Part shown: positions 1-7,512 of the stretch, one piece after another
Layout of the letters: each line of letters begins with the position of its first letter
Position numbering within the stretch: the stretch's first letter is position 1
Assembly: GCA_964483375.1 (NCBI GenBank)
Contig: CAZABJ010000046.1
Location: 1 to 22,289 of the forward strand
DNA: 22,289 nt
Source of the DNA: JAUIEH01 sp964483375
Lineage (GTDB): Bacteria; Pseudomonadota; Alphaproteobacteria; Caulobacterales; Maricaulaceae
Direction of reading: 5' to 3'
The notes under the pieces: model-generated
The model's database searches: none
The model's input: only the letters and a program-made list of their open reading frames with translations
Told to the model about the DNA's origin: nothing
Made by a program: the position numbers and the translations under genes

Positions 1-68
1 TCAGCGAAGAGATGATCGCGGAAAAACTCAAAATTCGAGCCGAACGCGCCGAAAAGTTCCGCGTCTAG
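1..68 (+). CDS. C-terminal end of an unidentified protein (5' cut by window edge)
   Basis: Reading from base 3, an open frame of 21 codons runs to a TAG at 66-68. The peptide is strongly charged, rich in Glu, Lys and Arg (it ends KIRAERAEKFRV), as expected for the helical tail of a soluble protein. The other two forward frames do not give a better tail: one stops at once and the other runs on into non-coding-looking sequence. The family cannot be told from so little. Whether it is a real gene end depends on sequence to the left of the window. Confidence 0.4.
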   Translation, partial: SEEMIAEKLKIRAERAEKFRV

Positions 69-507
69 CGGTTGCGACGAATTCACGCCTTGTGGCCAAG
101 AGCCGCCGCTTGGGACGGCTCCGTTGAACAGCCGCTATCGGCGAGCGCCGCCCTAGCGCTATGCCGGTTCCGATTCCCGTCTAAGAGATGCCGTAATTAT
201 CCCTAGGTAACGGTCAGATTTACTTGGGCCGCCACTCTTTTTCCAAAACCTCGAGACTATGGCGACTTTGAGCGTAAAGGCCCGATTGAAGTCAAACCAC
301 CGCCCCATTGCCTGGCTAGTCCTCCAACATGTCAACGTTAACGGCCGCAGTCCGCTGCCGGGTTGAAAGCGCGTTAGACAGAATATCGAGTGCGGACAAG
401 TGCTGCCGCGGCTGGGCTGAAGCCGCCTCATTGCACTGCAACAACTTGGTCCTGAGCTTGCTCTGGCCAGGTCGGTCGCAGTCGCGCGCCTAAGGGATGC
501 GCAGTGC
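69..507. other. Intergenic stretch, no convincing gene
   Basis: About 440 bases lie between the upstream gene end and the ribosome binding site of the RND gene. Base composition looks less GC-rich than in the flanking genes. The only open frame of any size (minus strand, 431 to 159, 90 codons) shows no recognisable domain and no good ribosome binding site, so I do not call it. Two hairpin-capable stretches are present at the left (see 100-121 and 134-157). The promoter of the RND operon must lie here or further left, but I cannot pick a convincing -35/-10 pair. Confidence 0.5.
100..121 (+). terminator. Possible hairpin after the upstream gene
   Basis: GAGCCG (100-105) and CGGCTC (116-121) are perfect inverted arms around a 10-base loop, 31 bases after the TAG. 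A second imperfect hairpin follows at 134-157 (GCTA/TAGC outside, GGC/GCC inside). Neither is followed by a T-tract, so this is at best a weak or Rho-assisted terminator. Confidence 0.22.
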
Positions 508-514
508 GAGGAGG
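508..514 (+). promoter_or_regulatory. Shine-Dalgarno GAGGAGG for the RND gene, supports the GTG start
   Basis: GAGGAGG sits 7 bases before GTG-522. The competing ATG at 552 has only a weaker GAGGGG (537-542). The stronger site favours the GTG start, which would add ten residues to the cytoplasmic N-terminus. Confidence 0.55.
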
Positions 515-521
515 CTGACGT

Positions 522-2885
522 GTGGTCTGCGACGCCGAGGGGAAGTGGGCGATGGCTAGATTTGGGACGACCCTAAGCGCGGCGGCGCGCCTGTATCGGA
601 CAATGCTGGCCAGACCTCACGTAACGCTGCTGGCGTGCGCAGCGGTCATTTTGGCGTTCGGCGCCGGGCTCGTCGGCGTGCGCAAGGACCCCAGCGTCGA
701 CGCCTTCGTGCCCGACGGTCATGCCGCCGCCGTTGCGCGGGAGGAAGCGCGCCGCATATTCGGCCTTGAAGATCCCATCATCATCGGTTTGACGGCTCGA
801 GAAGGCGAAAGCGCCTTCACCCCGGAGATACTCGCCGCTTTGCGCGCAATCGCGGAGGCGGTCGAAGACGTGGACGGCGTTGAAAGCGACGGGTTGATAT
901 CGCTGGCCAGCGAAAACGCGATAACGGGCCGCGACGGCGACCTGTTCGTCGATCCCGTCTTGGAGGACGGGCCTGTCACCGAACAGACAGCGGCGCTCGC
1001 TTGGGAGCGCTTCAACGCCATGCCGATTTACGCCGGCCTCTTGGGGTCGGAAACCGGCGACACGGTGACGCTCATCGTGCCCGTGGACGACCCCAATCAC
1101 GCGGAAGCGACTTATATGGCCATTCTCGCCATTGCAGAGCGTCTCGCGCCCGAAGGCGCGGAGGCTCATGTGGCCGGGGTCGCAGCGATGAATGCGCGGC
1201 TCGCCCAAAAGGTCGACCGCGACACGCGCATCTTGGTGCCGTTGACCGCCTTGATCGTGCTCGGCGTGGTTTGGATCGCGCTGCGCAACCCGATGGGTTT
1301 GATCGGCCCCACCTTGGTGATCCTGGGTTCGACCGTCATCGCGGTGGGCATGATGGGATGGGTGGGTGCGCGTTATTATCTCATCTCCACTGCTCTGCCG
1401 GTCGTGGTGATGTCCATCGCCGTCGCTGACAGCTTGCATGTGACGACGCTTTACCTCCGCGCGCGCGTCACGGATCCGCGGCGGACCGCGCGGCAAGCCG
1501 TCGACATCGCGCTGCGCCACGCCTGGCTGCCGGTCACGATCACCTCGCTCTCCACTATCGCTGGGTTTGTGGGCCTGTCGTTCGGCGCCGCGATGCAGCC
1601 GATCAGCGAGTTCGGACAGTTCGCAGCGGTCGGCGTCGGGGCGGCCTGGGCGCTGAGTCTCATCGGGCTGCCTGCGCTCCTCATTCTCATCGATTTGGCC
1701 CCCAGCGACGCAGGCGCGGGCGATAGGCGGACGCGGCTCAAAATCGATGCGGCGATGCACGCGGTCGCGTCCCTGCCGAGCGTCCGTCCGCGCGCGGTCG
1801 CCGGCGGGCTGGTCCTGGGGGTGGCGATCTTCTTCGCCTTCGCGTCTCGCGCTGAGTTCGACTACCAGCGTTCGAGCTATTTCACCGCCGATGACGCGGT
1901 GAGCATCGCCGACAGCACGCTCAACGACCGCTTGGCCGGCTTGAATTTTCTCGACGTGGTGGTCGTCGCGCCCGAGCCCGGCGGACTGATGGAAGTCGAA
2001 GCGCTGCAGGCGATCGACCAGCTGTCCGCGCAAATCGCTGCGCTGCCGCTGGTCGGCAAAGTCAGCGCCATCACCGACTACGTCGCGCTCATGCATCGCG
2101 CCCTAACCGACGCGGCGCCGGGCGCGCTGCCGACCGTTGCGAGCGCGCCCGCGCAGTACATGTTCCTCTATGAGGCCTCCGCGCCGCCTGAGGACTTCGC
2201 CGAAGAAATCGACTACGACCAGCAACGCGCGCTCATCCGCGCCCAGCTGTCCACCGATCAGTTCACCGCCACCTTGCCCGTCGTCGAGCGCCTCTACGAC
2301 ATCACCGCGCGCTGGAGCCGAGAGACCGGGCTGACCGCTTCCGTGTCGGGACGCGTTGCGGTGAACGACGGCTGGATGAGCACGCTGGCGAACAACCATT
2401 TCCGCGGCTTGGCGCTCGCTGGCGGCTTGGTGTTCCTGACCACCATCGCGGCGTTTCGCGCGGTGCGCCCCGCCGTTCTCGCCATGGCGCCGGTGCTCAC
2501 AGGCGTGGTCTTCGTCTACGCCATGATGGGGGTCACCGGCGTCGACATCGCGCCCGCCACCTCCATGACCGCGGCGATCGCCACCGGGTTAGGAGTCGAT
2601 TTCGGCATTCACCTCATCGCTCATGTGCGCAGACGGCTGAGCGCCGGGGCGAGCATAGAGAGCGCGATCGACGAGCATTACGCCGTGGTCGCTCGCGCTT
2701 GTTTCTATTCCGCCGCCGCGCTGGGCGTGGGGCTTTCAGCCTTGGCGTTCAGCTCCGCAGCACCTCTGCGCTGGTTCGGGTTGCTCGTCGGATCGGGCGT
2801 TCTGGGCAGCTTGGTCGGCGCGTTCCTACTGGTCCCGTTGTTGCTTTCATCAATCGCGCCTCAAAGGAGGGCTCAGCATGCGTAG
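522..2885 (+). CDS. RND superfamily (MMPL-type) inner-membrane transporter
   Basis: A 787-residue permease with the duplicated RND layout. TM1 lies at about 34-53 and a first periplasmic domain at about 54-235. TM2-6 cover about 236-392 and TM7 about 425-442. A second periplasmic domain spans about 443-627 and TM8-12 about 628-777. The two TM4/TM10-equivalent motifs are visible: AVADSLHV with Asp303 and GLGVDFGIHL with Asp693, the positions that carry the proton relay in the family. The DPSVDAFVPDGH stretch after TM1 is typical of MMPL/HpnN-like members rather than drug pumps of the AcrB type. No membrane-fusion protein or TolC gene is adjacent. Instead a LolA-like carrier and an outer-membrane barrel follow, which suggests transport of a lipid or other hydrophobic molecule across the envelope (inference). 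The next gene overlaps its 3' end by 8 bases. The start is GTG-522, or alternatively ATG-552. Confidence 0.9.
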   Translation: MVCDAEGKWAMARFGTTLSAAARLYRTMLARPHVTLLACAAVILAFGAGLVGVRKDPSVDAFVPDGHAAAVAREEARRIFGLEDPIIIGLTAREGESAFTPEILAALRAIAEAVEDVDGVESDGLISLASENAITGRDGDLFVDPVLEDGPVTEQTAALAWERFNAMPIYAGLLGSETGDTVTLIVPVDDPNHAEATYMAILAIAERLAPEGAEAHVAGVAAMNARLAQKVDRDTRILVPLTALIVLGVVWIALRNPMGLIGPTLVILGSTVIAVGMMGWVGARYYLISTALPVVVMSIAVADSLHVTTLYLRARVTDPRRTARQAVDIALRHAWLPVTITSLSTIAGFVGLSFGAAMQPISEFGQFAAVGVGAAWALSLIGLPALLILIDLAPSDAGAGDRRTRLKIDAAMHAVASLPSVRPRAVAGGLVLGVAIFFAFASRAEFDYQRSSYFTADDAVSIADSTLNDRLAGLNFLDVVVVAPEPGGLMEVEALQAIDQLSAQIAALPLVGKVSAITDYVALMHRALTDAAPGALPTVASAPAQYMFLYEASAPPEDFAEEIDYDQQRALIRAQLSTDQFTATLPVVERLYDITARWSRETGLTASVSGRVAVNDGWMSTLANNHFRGLALAGGLVFLTTIAAFRAVRPAVLAMAPVLTGVVFVYAMMGVTGVDIAPATSMTAAIATGLGVDFGIHLIAHVRRRLSAGASIESAIDEHYAVVARACFYSAAALGVGLSALAFSSAAPLRWFGLLVGSGVLGSLVGAFLLVPLLLSSIAPQRRAQHA

Positions 2886-3678
2886 TATCTCCTTCGTCGT
2901 CCCTGCTTTGCTTTTGACCGCGGCTCCGCCCGCCTTCGCGGATGAGGAGGGACTGGCGCTCGCCCAGCGGGTGGCGGAACGGCCCGCCAATGAGGGCCGG
3001 GTGGCGACCATGCACTTCCTGCTCACCAATCGCTCGGGATCGCAGCGGGAGCGGGACGCGTTTCTCGCGCACCTCCACAGGGGCGAGACCGAACGTTTGG
3101 CGATTTACTTCGAGGGCCCGGCGCGGCTGGAAGGCACCGCCTTCTTGACGCATGACCATGCCGACCGCAGCGACGAGAGCTGGCTCTATATGCCTGCGAC
3201 CGACCGCGTACGGCAAATCCCGGCGTCTGATCGCGGCGATTACTTTCTCGGCACCGACTTGACCTATGGCGATATCACCGACGATTTCACGTTCCCGCTG
3301 GCGGATTGGACCTTCACCCATGGCGGCGTGGTGGACCTCGACGGCGTTCCGCACGAAGTGCTGCGCGGGACGCCGGTTTCTGCGGACGTCGCCGAGGAGA
3401 CCGGCTATGGCGGGTTTGAGGCGCTGATTGACCCAGAAACGCTCTTCCCCGTCGACATCACCTATCTCGGCGAGGACGGCGAACCTCTCAAGATCGCCCG
3501 CGTTTTGGAGCAAGAACGCGTCGGCGAGGCGTGGACGGCGATGCGTTTCACTGTCGAAAACGTGCGCACCGGCCACAGCACCGAAATCTGGTTTGAAGAC
3601 ATGCGCGCGGTTCCGGGTTTGAGCGAATGGGCCTTCGAACCCGACCAGCTCTCTTTTGGACCAGCTGAAATCAACTAG
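2878..3678 (+). CDS. Periplasmic LolA-like protein (outer membrane lipoprotein-sorting protein family)
   Basis: 266 residues with a clear Sec signal peptide, cleaved about after Ala21 (PAFA|DE). There is no lipobox cysteine, so the product should be soluble in the periplasm. The segment around 100-130 (YMPATDRVRQI, then SDRGDYFLGTDLTYGDI) matches the signature of the LolA_like family annotated as outer membrane lipoprotein-sorting protein. LolA itself carries lipoproteins in a hydrophobic beta-sheet cavity. This distant relative accompanies RND/MMPL permeases, and its cargo is not established as far as I know. AAGGAGG at 2864-2870 lies 7 bases before ATG-2878, and the start overlaps the end of the permease gene, so the two are translationally coupled. 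I infer that it ferries the permease's substrate to the barrel encoded next. Confidence 0.85.
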   Translation: MRSISFVVPALLLTAAPPAFADEEGLALAQRVAERPANEGRVATMHFLLTNRSGSQRERDAFLAHLHRGETERLAIYFEGPARLEGTAFLTHDHADRSDESWLYMPATDRVRQIPASDRGDYFLGTDLTYGDITDDFTFPLADWTFTHGGVVDLDGVPHEVLRGTPVSADVAEETGYGGFEALIDPETLFPVDITYLGEDGEPLKIARVLEQERVGEAWTAMRFTVENVRTGHSTEIWFEDMRAVPGLSEWAFEPDQLSFGPAEIN

Positions 3679-3700
3679 CGGCACAGTGAGGCGAGGGGAA

Positions 3701-5014
3701 ATGTCGGGGATGAAATGGGGGGCGGCCTATGCGCTCGCCGCGGCGCTCGCTGCGGCGCCGGCGAGCGCGGATGTCTCGCTTGAGCGGTTCTCAATACGCT
3801 TGGAACACTGGACGGCTGTCCAGTTCGATGACGGCGAGCTAACGCTGGCGCGCACGACGCTGGCGCCCTCCGCCCGGTTCCGTCTGTCGCCCGCTTGGCG
3901 CTTGGACGCCGAGGCGCGGTTGGAATTCGCGGATGACGATGTCGGACTGGGGTCGCTCGACGGTTATTCGTCGATCGCCCAGCCGCTCATTCGCACCGAC
4001 GAAGCGCGTCTTGAGATCGACCGCCTGACGCTCACCTATCGCCGCGGGCCGACGAATGTGGTGTTGGGCAAACAGTCGGTGGCTTGGGGCGTTCTCGATG
4101 GGCTGCAGGTGACTGATCGCTTCGACGCCATTCGTCGGCGGGACTTCGTCCTGACCGACATTCGGCCTGATCGTCTCTCGCGCTGGGGCGTGCGGGCGCG
4201 CACGCGGATGGGCGAAACCGGCATTGATTTCGCTGTGGCTTTCGACCCCACCGTGTCGCAACTGGCCGAGGACGACGCGACGTTCGCCTTTACTGCGCCG
4301 CGCTTTCGCGGCGGCCTGCCCCCTGAGGCCGCACCGGCGGAGGTGCGCGTCGCCACGCGGGACGACCTCATTCGCGACGCGACAGTGGGGCTGCGCCTTT
4401 CCCGTTCGATTGGCGTGTTTGACGTCACGGCGCTGGTGATTAGCGGGCCTGACACGGATCCGGTCTTGCAGCCTGGCGATGTGACGCCGCAGGGGCTTGA
4501 GGTGATTTTGGACCATCCCCGGCGTGAACTCTTTGGCGTGACCGTAGAGCGAGGCCTCGGTCAGCTGGTGCTCCGTTTCGAAGCCGCTTACGTCCCCGAC
4601 CAACCCGTCAACGTGGTCGACCCCGCCCTGCCCTTGTCCGTGGAGGAGCGGTCACGTTTCCTCGCGGGCGTGGGCTTGGATTGGGAAGCGCCCGGCGACG
4701 TCTTTGTTAACGCACAGCTCGGCGTGGACCATATCGCAGATGGCGCGCTTGCCACTGTCCGGCCCGAAACCGACGTCATCGGAACGTTGCGTCTGCACCG
4801 CGATTTTCTCAACGATACGGTCCGCGTTCAGACCGAATATATCGGCTCGTTGAGCGACGGCGACGGGGTTATTCGTCCCAGCGTGGAATGGCGGATGAAC
4901 GACACCGTCACGCTCGCGGCAGGCGTTGATGCGCATTTCGGAGACAGCGCGGGTCAATTCGGCCAGTTTGACGACGCTTCGCGCGCTTGGCTTCGGGTGA
5001 CGGCGACGTTTTAG
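3701..5014 (+). CDS. Outer-membrane beta-barrel protein, DUF1302-like
   Basis: 437 residues from ATG-3701. A signal peptide runs to about Ala23 (PASA|DV), followed by long stretches of alternating polar and hydrophobic residues expected of beta-strands. The last residues, WLRVTATF, end in phenylalanine, the usual C-terminal signal read by the BAM complex. The segment at about 119-165 (VVLGKQSVAWGVLDGLQV, then RRRDFVLTDIRPDRLSRWG) resembles the core signature of DUF1302-type barrels. An upstream in-frame ATG at 3656 would overlap the previous gene and bury the signal peptide, so I reject it. ATG-3710 is a possible alternative start. GAGGGG at 3693-3698 is close to ATG-3701 and better spaced for ATG-3710. 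As third gene of the cassette it probably forms the outer-membrane step; whether it is a pore or a lipid-insertion device is unknown. Confidence 0.8.
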   Translation: MSGMKWGAAYALAAALAAAPASADVSLERFSIRLEHWTAVQFDDGELTLARTTLAPSARFRLSPAWRLDAEARLEFADDDVGLGSLDGYSSIAQPLIRTDEARLEIDRLTLTYRRGPTNVVLGKQSVAWGVLDGLQVTDRFDAIRRRDFVLTDIRPDRLSRWGVRARTRMGETGIDFAVAFDPTVSQLAEDDATFAFTAPRFRGGLPPEAAPAEVRVATRDDLIRDATVGLRLSRSIGVFDVTALVISGPDTDPVLQPGDVTPQGLEVILDHPRRELFGVTVERGLGQLVLRFEAAYVPDQPVNVVDPALPLSVEERSRFLAGVGLDWEAPGDVFVNAQLGVDHIADGALATVRPETDVIGTLRLHRDFLNDTVRVQTEYIGSLSDGDGVIRPSVEWRMNDTVTLAAGVDAHFGDSAGQFGQFDDASRAWLRVTATF

Positions 5015-5085
5015 CCGGGCCATCGGACGCAGCGGCGCTGCTCTCGCCCCGCCAGCTGAGCGGGTTACTGAGAGGGACGACTGTC

Positions 5086-5565
5086 ATGACGGCGATAGGC
5101 GCGCCGGGGCTAACCCTGAAGGAAGGCGATCTCGACGACGACCGCGTCGTCGCGCTTTTGACGTCTCATGCCGAGCGAGCGCGCTTAGAAACAGGCCAAG
5201 GCAGCGCCCATGCGCTCGACCCCGAGGCTTTCCGCGCCGCTGACATCCAGCTTTGGACGGCCTGGTCGGGGGAAACGCTGCTCGGCGTGGGCGCGTGGAA
5301 GCGGCTGGACGCGGTTCATGGCGAAGTGAAGAGCTTTCACACGATTGAGGCGGCGCGCGGTCGCGGGGTCGCAGGTCTCTTGCTGCGGCGGATCGTCGAA
5401 ACCGCCCGTGCAGAGGGGGTGCGACGCCTGAGCTTGGAGACGGGTTCTTGGCCCTATTTCGCGCCGGCTCGGTCGTTTTACGCCGGCCATGGCTTTGAAA
5501 TCTGCGGCCCGTTCGGGGCATACGCCGAAGACGCCAACAGCGTCTTCATGACACGCGAACTCTAA
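5086..5565 (+). CDS. GNAT family N-acetyltransferase
   Basis: 159 residues with the GNAT fold signatures. Acetyl-CoA-binding motif A is at 87-103 with RGRGVAG at 91-97. A conserved SLETGSWPYFAPARSFY block at 116-132 is followed by GFEICGPF and an NSVFMTREL ending. These features are shared by small YsnE-like acetyltransferases found across bacteria, which are annotated only generically. The substrate cannot be predicted. ATG-5086 is chosen because AGAGGGA lies at 5071-5077, 8 bases upstream, and because the upstream in-frame ATG at 4987 would lie inside the barrel gene. The 71-base gap from the barrel gene allows co-transcription but gives no functional link. Confidence 0.85.
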   Translation: MTAIGAPGLTLKEGDLDDDRVVALLTSHAERARLETGQGSAHALDPEAFRAADIQLWTAWSGETLLGVGAWKRLDAVHGEVKSFHTIEAARGRGVAGLLLRRIVETARAEGVRRLSLETGSWPYFAPARSFYAGHGFEICGPFGAYAEDANSVFMTREL

Positions 5566-5669
5566 GCGCGGCCCCCGCGTCGTCGCCGCGTGGTCGCCAT
5601 CGCTTGAGGCGCTTGGTTTCGCGGCGGGGCCGGTCTCTCATCCGCCTCGAACGTCCGGCGGGCAAGGCT

Positions 5670-7220
5670 TCAACGCCTCAGGACCCGCGCTGCGGCGTCC
5701 GCCGCCATTAACCCGCCATGCATTGCGCCTGCATACCCGCCCGACACGGTGTAAGCCGAACTCAAGAACAAACCTGGGACCGGGGTTGCGGCCTTGGGCG
5801 GTCGAGAGAACAAACGCTGGGGCGTTGGGCGGAAGCCGTAGACCTCCCCTTCCGGGGTGCCCAACCGGTTTCGCATCGTGCGAGAGACGGCGATTTCCTT
5901 ATGCACGACGGCCGCCGCGAAGCCGGGATAGCGGCGGTCGGCGTCGGCGAGCAAGCGCTCGATCCAAGCCTCGCGGCGCGCCATTTCCTGCTCTTCCGAC
6001 AACGCGCGCCACCAGGCGAAGCGATCCGCGCCGCATAGGGACACCAAATAGGGGTCGCCCTGTTTGCGAATGCCCGCATCGAGCCGGCCATAATCGGCGA
6101 TGACGTATGGCGGCAGCGCATCGGCTGGCTCCGCCCCGAAGCGGGCGCATGCGAGAGGGAAATCGGCGAAGCGCGTCAAGTCATCAGGGAGAATAAATGT
6201 GGAATAGGCGGACACGCCGAAGCGTTCGGCCGGCGCGTTCAGTCCCAACGAAATGTTGAACAGAGAAATCGACGGATCATGCGCGTCGTAGCGATCGCGC
6301 ATCGCCTGACCAACTGGATCCGGCAACATGGCGGCCAAGCGTTCCGGCGCGGCCCCGCCGAGAATTACGCGCGCGTAGGCTTCGCGCTTGCCGCCACCCT
6401 CCTCGACATAGGCGACGCCAATGGCGCGCCCTGCGTCGTCAAGCAGGATGTCCTCAACCGAGCAGGACCGGCGCGCCTCCCCGCCACCTGTCGTCAGTTG
6501 TTTCAGCAAGGCGAAAGTCAGCGCGCGCGACCCGCCGTCGAAGTAATATGACCCTTCCTCGACATAGCGGGACCACACCCCTGCGTAGAGCACGAAAGAG
6601 AGCTGCGCGGGATCGTCGTCGAAATAGGCCATTAGCCCGCCGAGTATCAGCTTCGCGATCTCGTCGTCCCCAAGCGCGCGGTCATGTTCCTCCAGGAGCG
6701 TGCGGCGGGTTTGCGCGATGAGTTCGAACAGCCGGCCGGAAAACACCGTTCCCAAGAGCGCCCCGGGGCCCCGCGCGCCCATGTCCTCCAGATCGCTCAG
6801 AGAGTGATGCAAGCGGCGGAGATCTTCGAAATGGCGCGCGAGCGCATCCTGAGAGGCGGGGCAGGCGGCGATCACCGCGGCTTCCGCGGCGCTGAGACCA
6901 TGCGGAATTCGCACGGGGTTGGGAATGGGGCCGCCTCTGATTTCGTAGAAGATCTCGGTCTTGACCGGACTGACCTGCCCCTGCAGCCCAAGCCGGGCGA
7001 AGACGCCATGAGGGCCGTAGACCGTGGCGCCGTCGGTTTCGTGGAGCGAGGCCTCCATGGTCAGGCCGCCATGGCGATAAAGCGTGGCCGCGCCTCCGAA
7101 ATTGCTGAGCCGCTCCAGCACCAGCACCCTTAAACCCTGTTTGGCGAGCGCGGCCGCGGCCGTCAGCGATCCCAGACCAGACCCGATGGCGATCGCATCC
7201 CATGATGAGGCTCTGCTCAC
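5670..7220 (-). CDS. FAD-dependent oxidoreductase, phytoene desaturase / retinol saturase-like
   Basis: About 516 residues. The N-terminus has the dinucleotide-binding GSGLGS motif followed by LVLERLSNFGGAA, the FAD-binding beta-alpha-beta unit of the CrtI/RetSat amine-oxidase-like superfamily. The C-terminus (PVPGLFLSSAYTVSGG, then AGAMHGGLMAADAA) is the second FAD-contacting block of the same family. Members desaturate, saturate or isomerise conjugated polyenes, but no crtB, crtY or other carotenoid gene is nearby, so the substrate is open. The start GTG-7220 is supported by AGGAG (7231-7227, minus strand) 6 bases upstream. An in-frame ATG at 7235 adds five residues but has no good ribosome binding site. 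It converges with the GNAT gene (104-base gap) and lies downstream of the beta-propeller gene on the same strand. Confidence 0.8.
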   Translation of the reverse strand: MSRASSWDAIAIGSGLGSLTAAAALAKQGLRVLVLERLSNFGGAATLYRHGGLTMEASLHETDGATVYGPHGVFARLGLQGQVSPVKTEIFYEIRGGPIPNPVRIPHGLSAAEAAVIAACPASQDALARHFEDLRRLHHSLSDLEDMGARGPGALLGTVFSGRLFELIAQTRRTLLEEHDRALGDDEIAKLILGGLMAYFDDDPAQLSFVLYAGVWSRYVEEGSYYFDGGSRALTFALLKQLTTGGGEARRSCSVEDILLDDAGRAIGVAYVEEGGGKREAYARVILGGAAPERLAAMLPDPVGQAMRDRYDAHDPSISLFNISLGLNAPAERFGVSAYSTFILPDDLTRFADFPLACARFGAEPADALPPYVIADYGRLDAGIRKQGDPYLVSLCGADRFAWWRALSEEQEMARREAWIERLLADADRRYPGFAAAVVHKEIAVSRTMRNRLGTPEGEVYGFRPTPQRLFSRPPKAATPVPGLFLSSAYTVSGGYAGAMHGGLMAADAAARVLRR

Positions 7221-7226
7221 GGCCGT

Positions 7227-7231
7227 CTCCT
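7227..7231 (-). promoter_or_regulatory. Shine-Dalgarno AGGAG deciding a GTG start
   Basis: On the minus strand AGGAG (7231-7227) is followed after 6 bases by GTG-7220. It lies inside the coding part of the longer ATG-7235 version, so translation probably begins at the GTG. Confidence 0.5.
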
Positions 7232-7235
7232 GCAT

Positions 7236-7512
7236 GGCCGACCGGATGGCTGGCGCATTGGTCTAAGGCTACCGGATCATTTGGCGGACATCACCCCCTC
7301 CAACAGTATTGGCCTGCGCCGGGCTGCTGTCCGACACAATCCCTGAGGCGAAGGGGGCGGGCAGGCGCAAACGCGCATAACGGCGACGCCGGGCCGGACA
7401 TGCGCCGCGGGGCGGCGGCTCAATTCACTCAAAAGCTGTGAATTCGGCTCGGTCAGGTAAGCCTGCCGCATGCCTTGCGAGACCCCGTCGCTGGGGCGTC
7501 GTCCAAAGCGCC
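7236..7512. other. Intergenic region, nothing recognised
   Basis: About 280 bases separate the two minus-strand genes. A 64-codon minus-strand frame (7471 to 7277) has an unlikely composition, and I do not call it. Its last codons include an ATG preceded by a good GGAGGGGG and followed four codons later by TGA, which I regard as chance. No terminator with a T-tract and no known riboswitch pattern were seen. Confidence 0.4.

Noticed and set aside
159..431. 90-codon minus-strand frame in the left intergenic region
   Set aside because: No domain, no good ribosome binding site and no coding-like composition; cannot be supported.
573..2096. 507-codon minus-strand open frame opposite the RND gene
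   Set aside because: Rich in Arg, His, Asp and Gln with no domain, which is typical of the antisense frame of a GC-rich gene. The + strand frame is a clear RND permease.
2749..3684. 311-codon minus-strand frame opposite the LolA-like gene
   Set aside because: Shadow frame; the + strand has a signal peptide, family motif and strong ribosome binding site.
7277..7471. 64-codon minus-strand frame and a 4-codon mini-frame with a good ribosome binding site
   Set aside because: Composition unlike its neighbours, with no sign of attenuation structure; chance is the simpler explanation.
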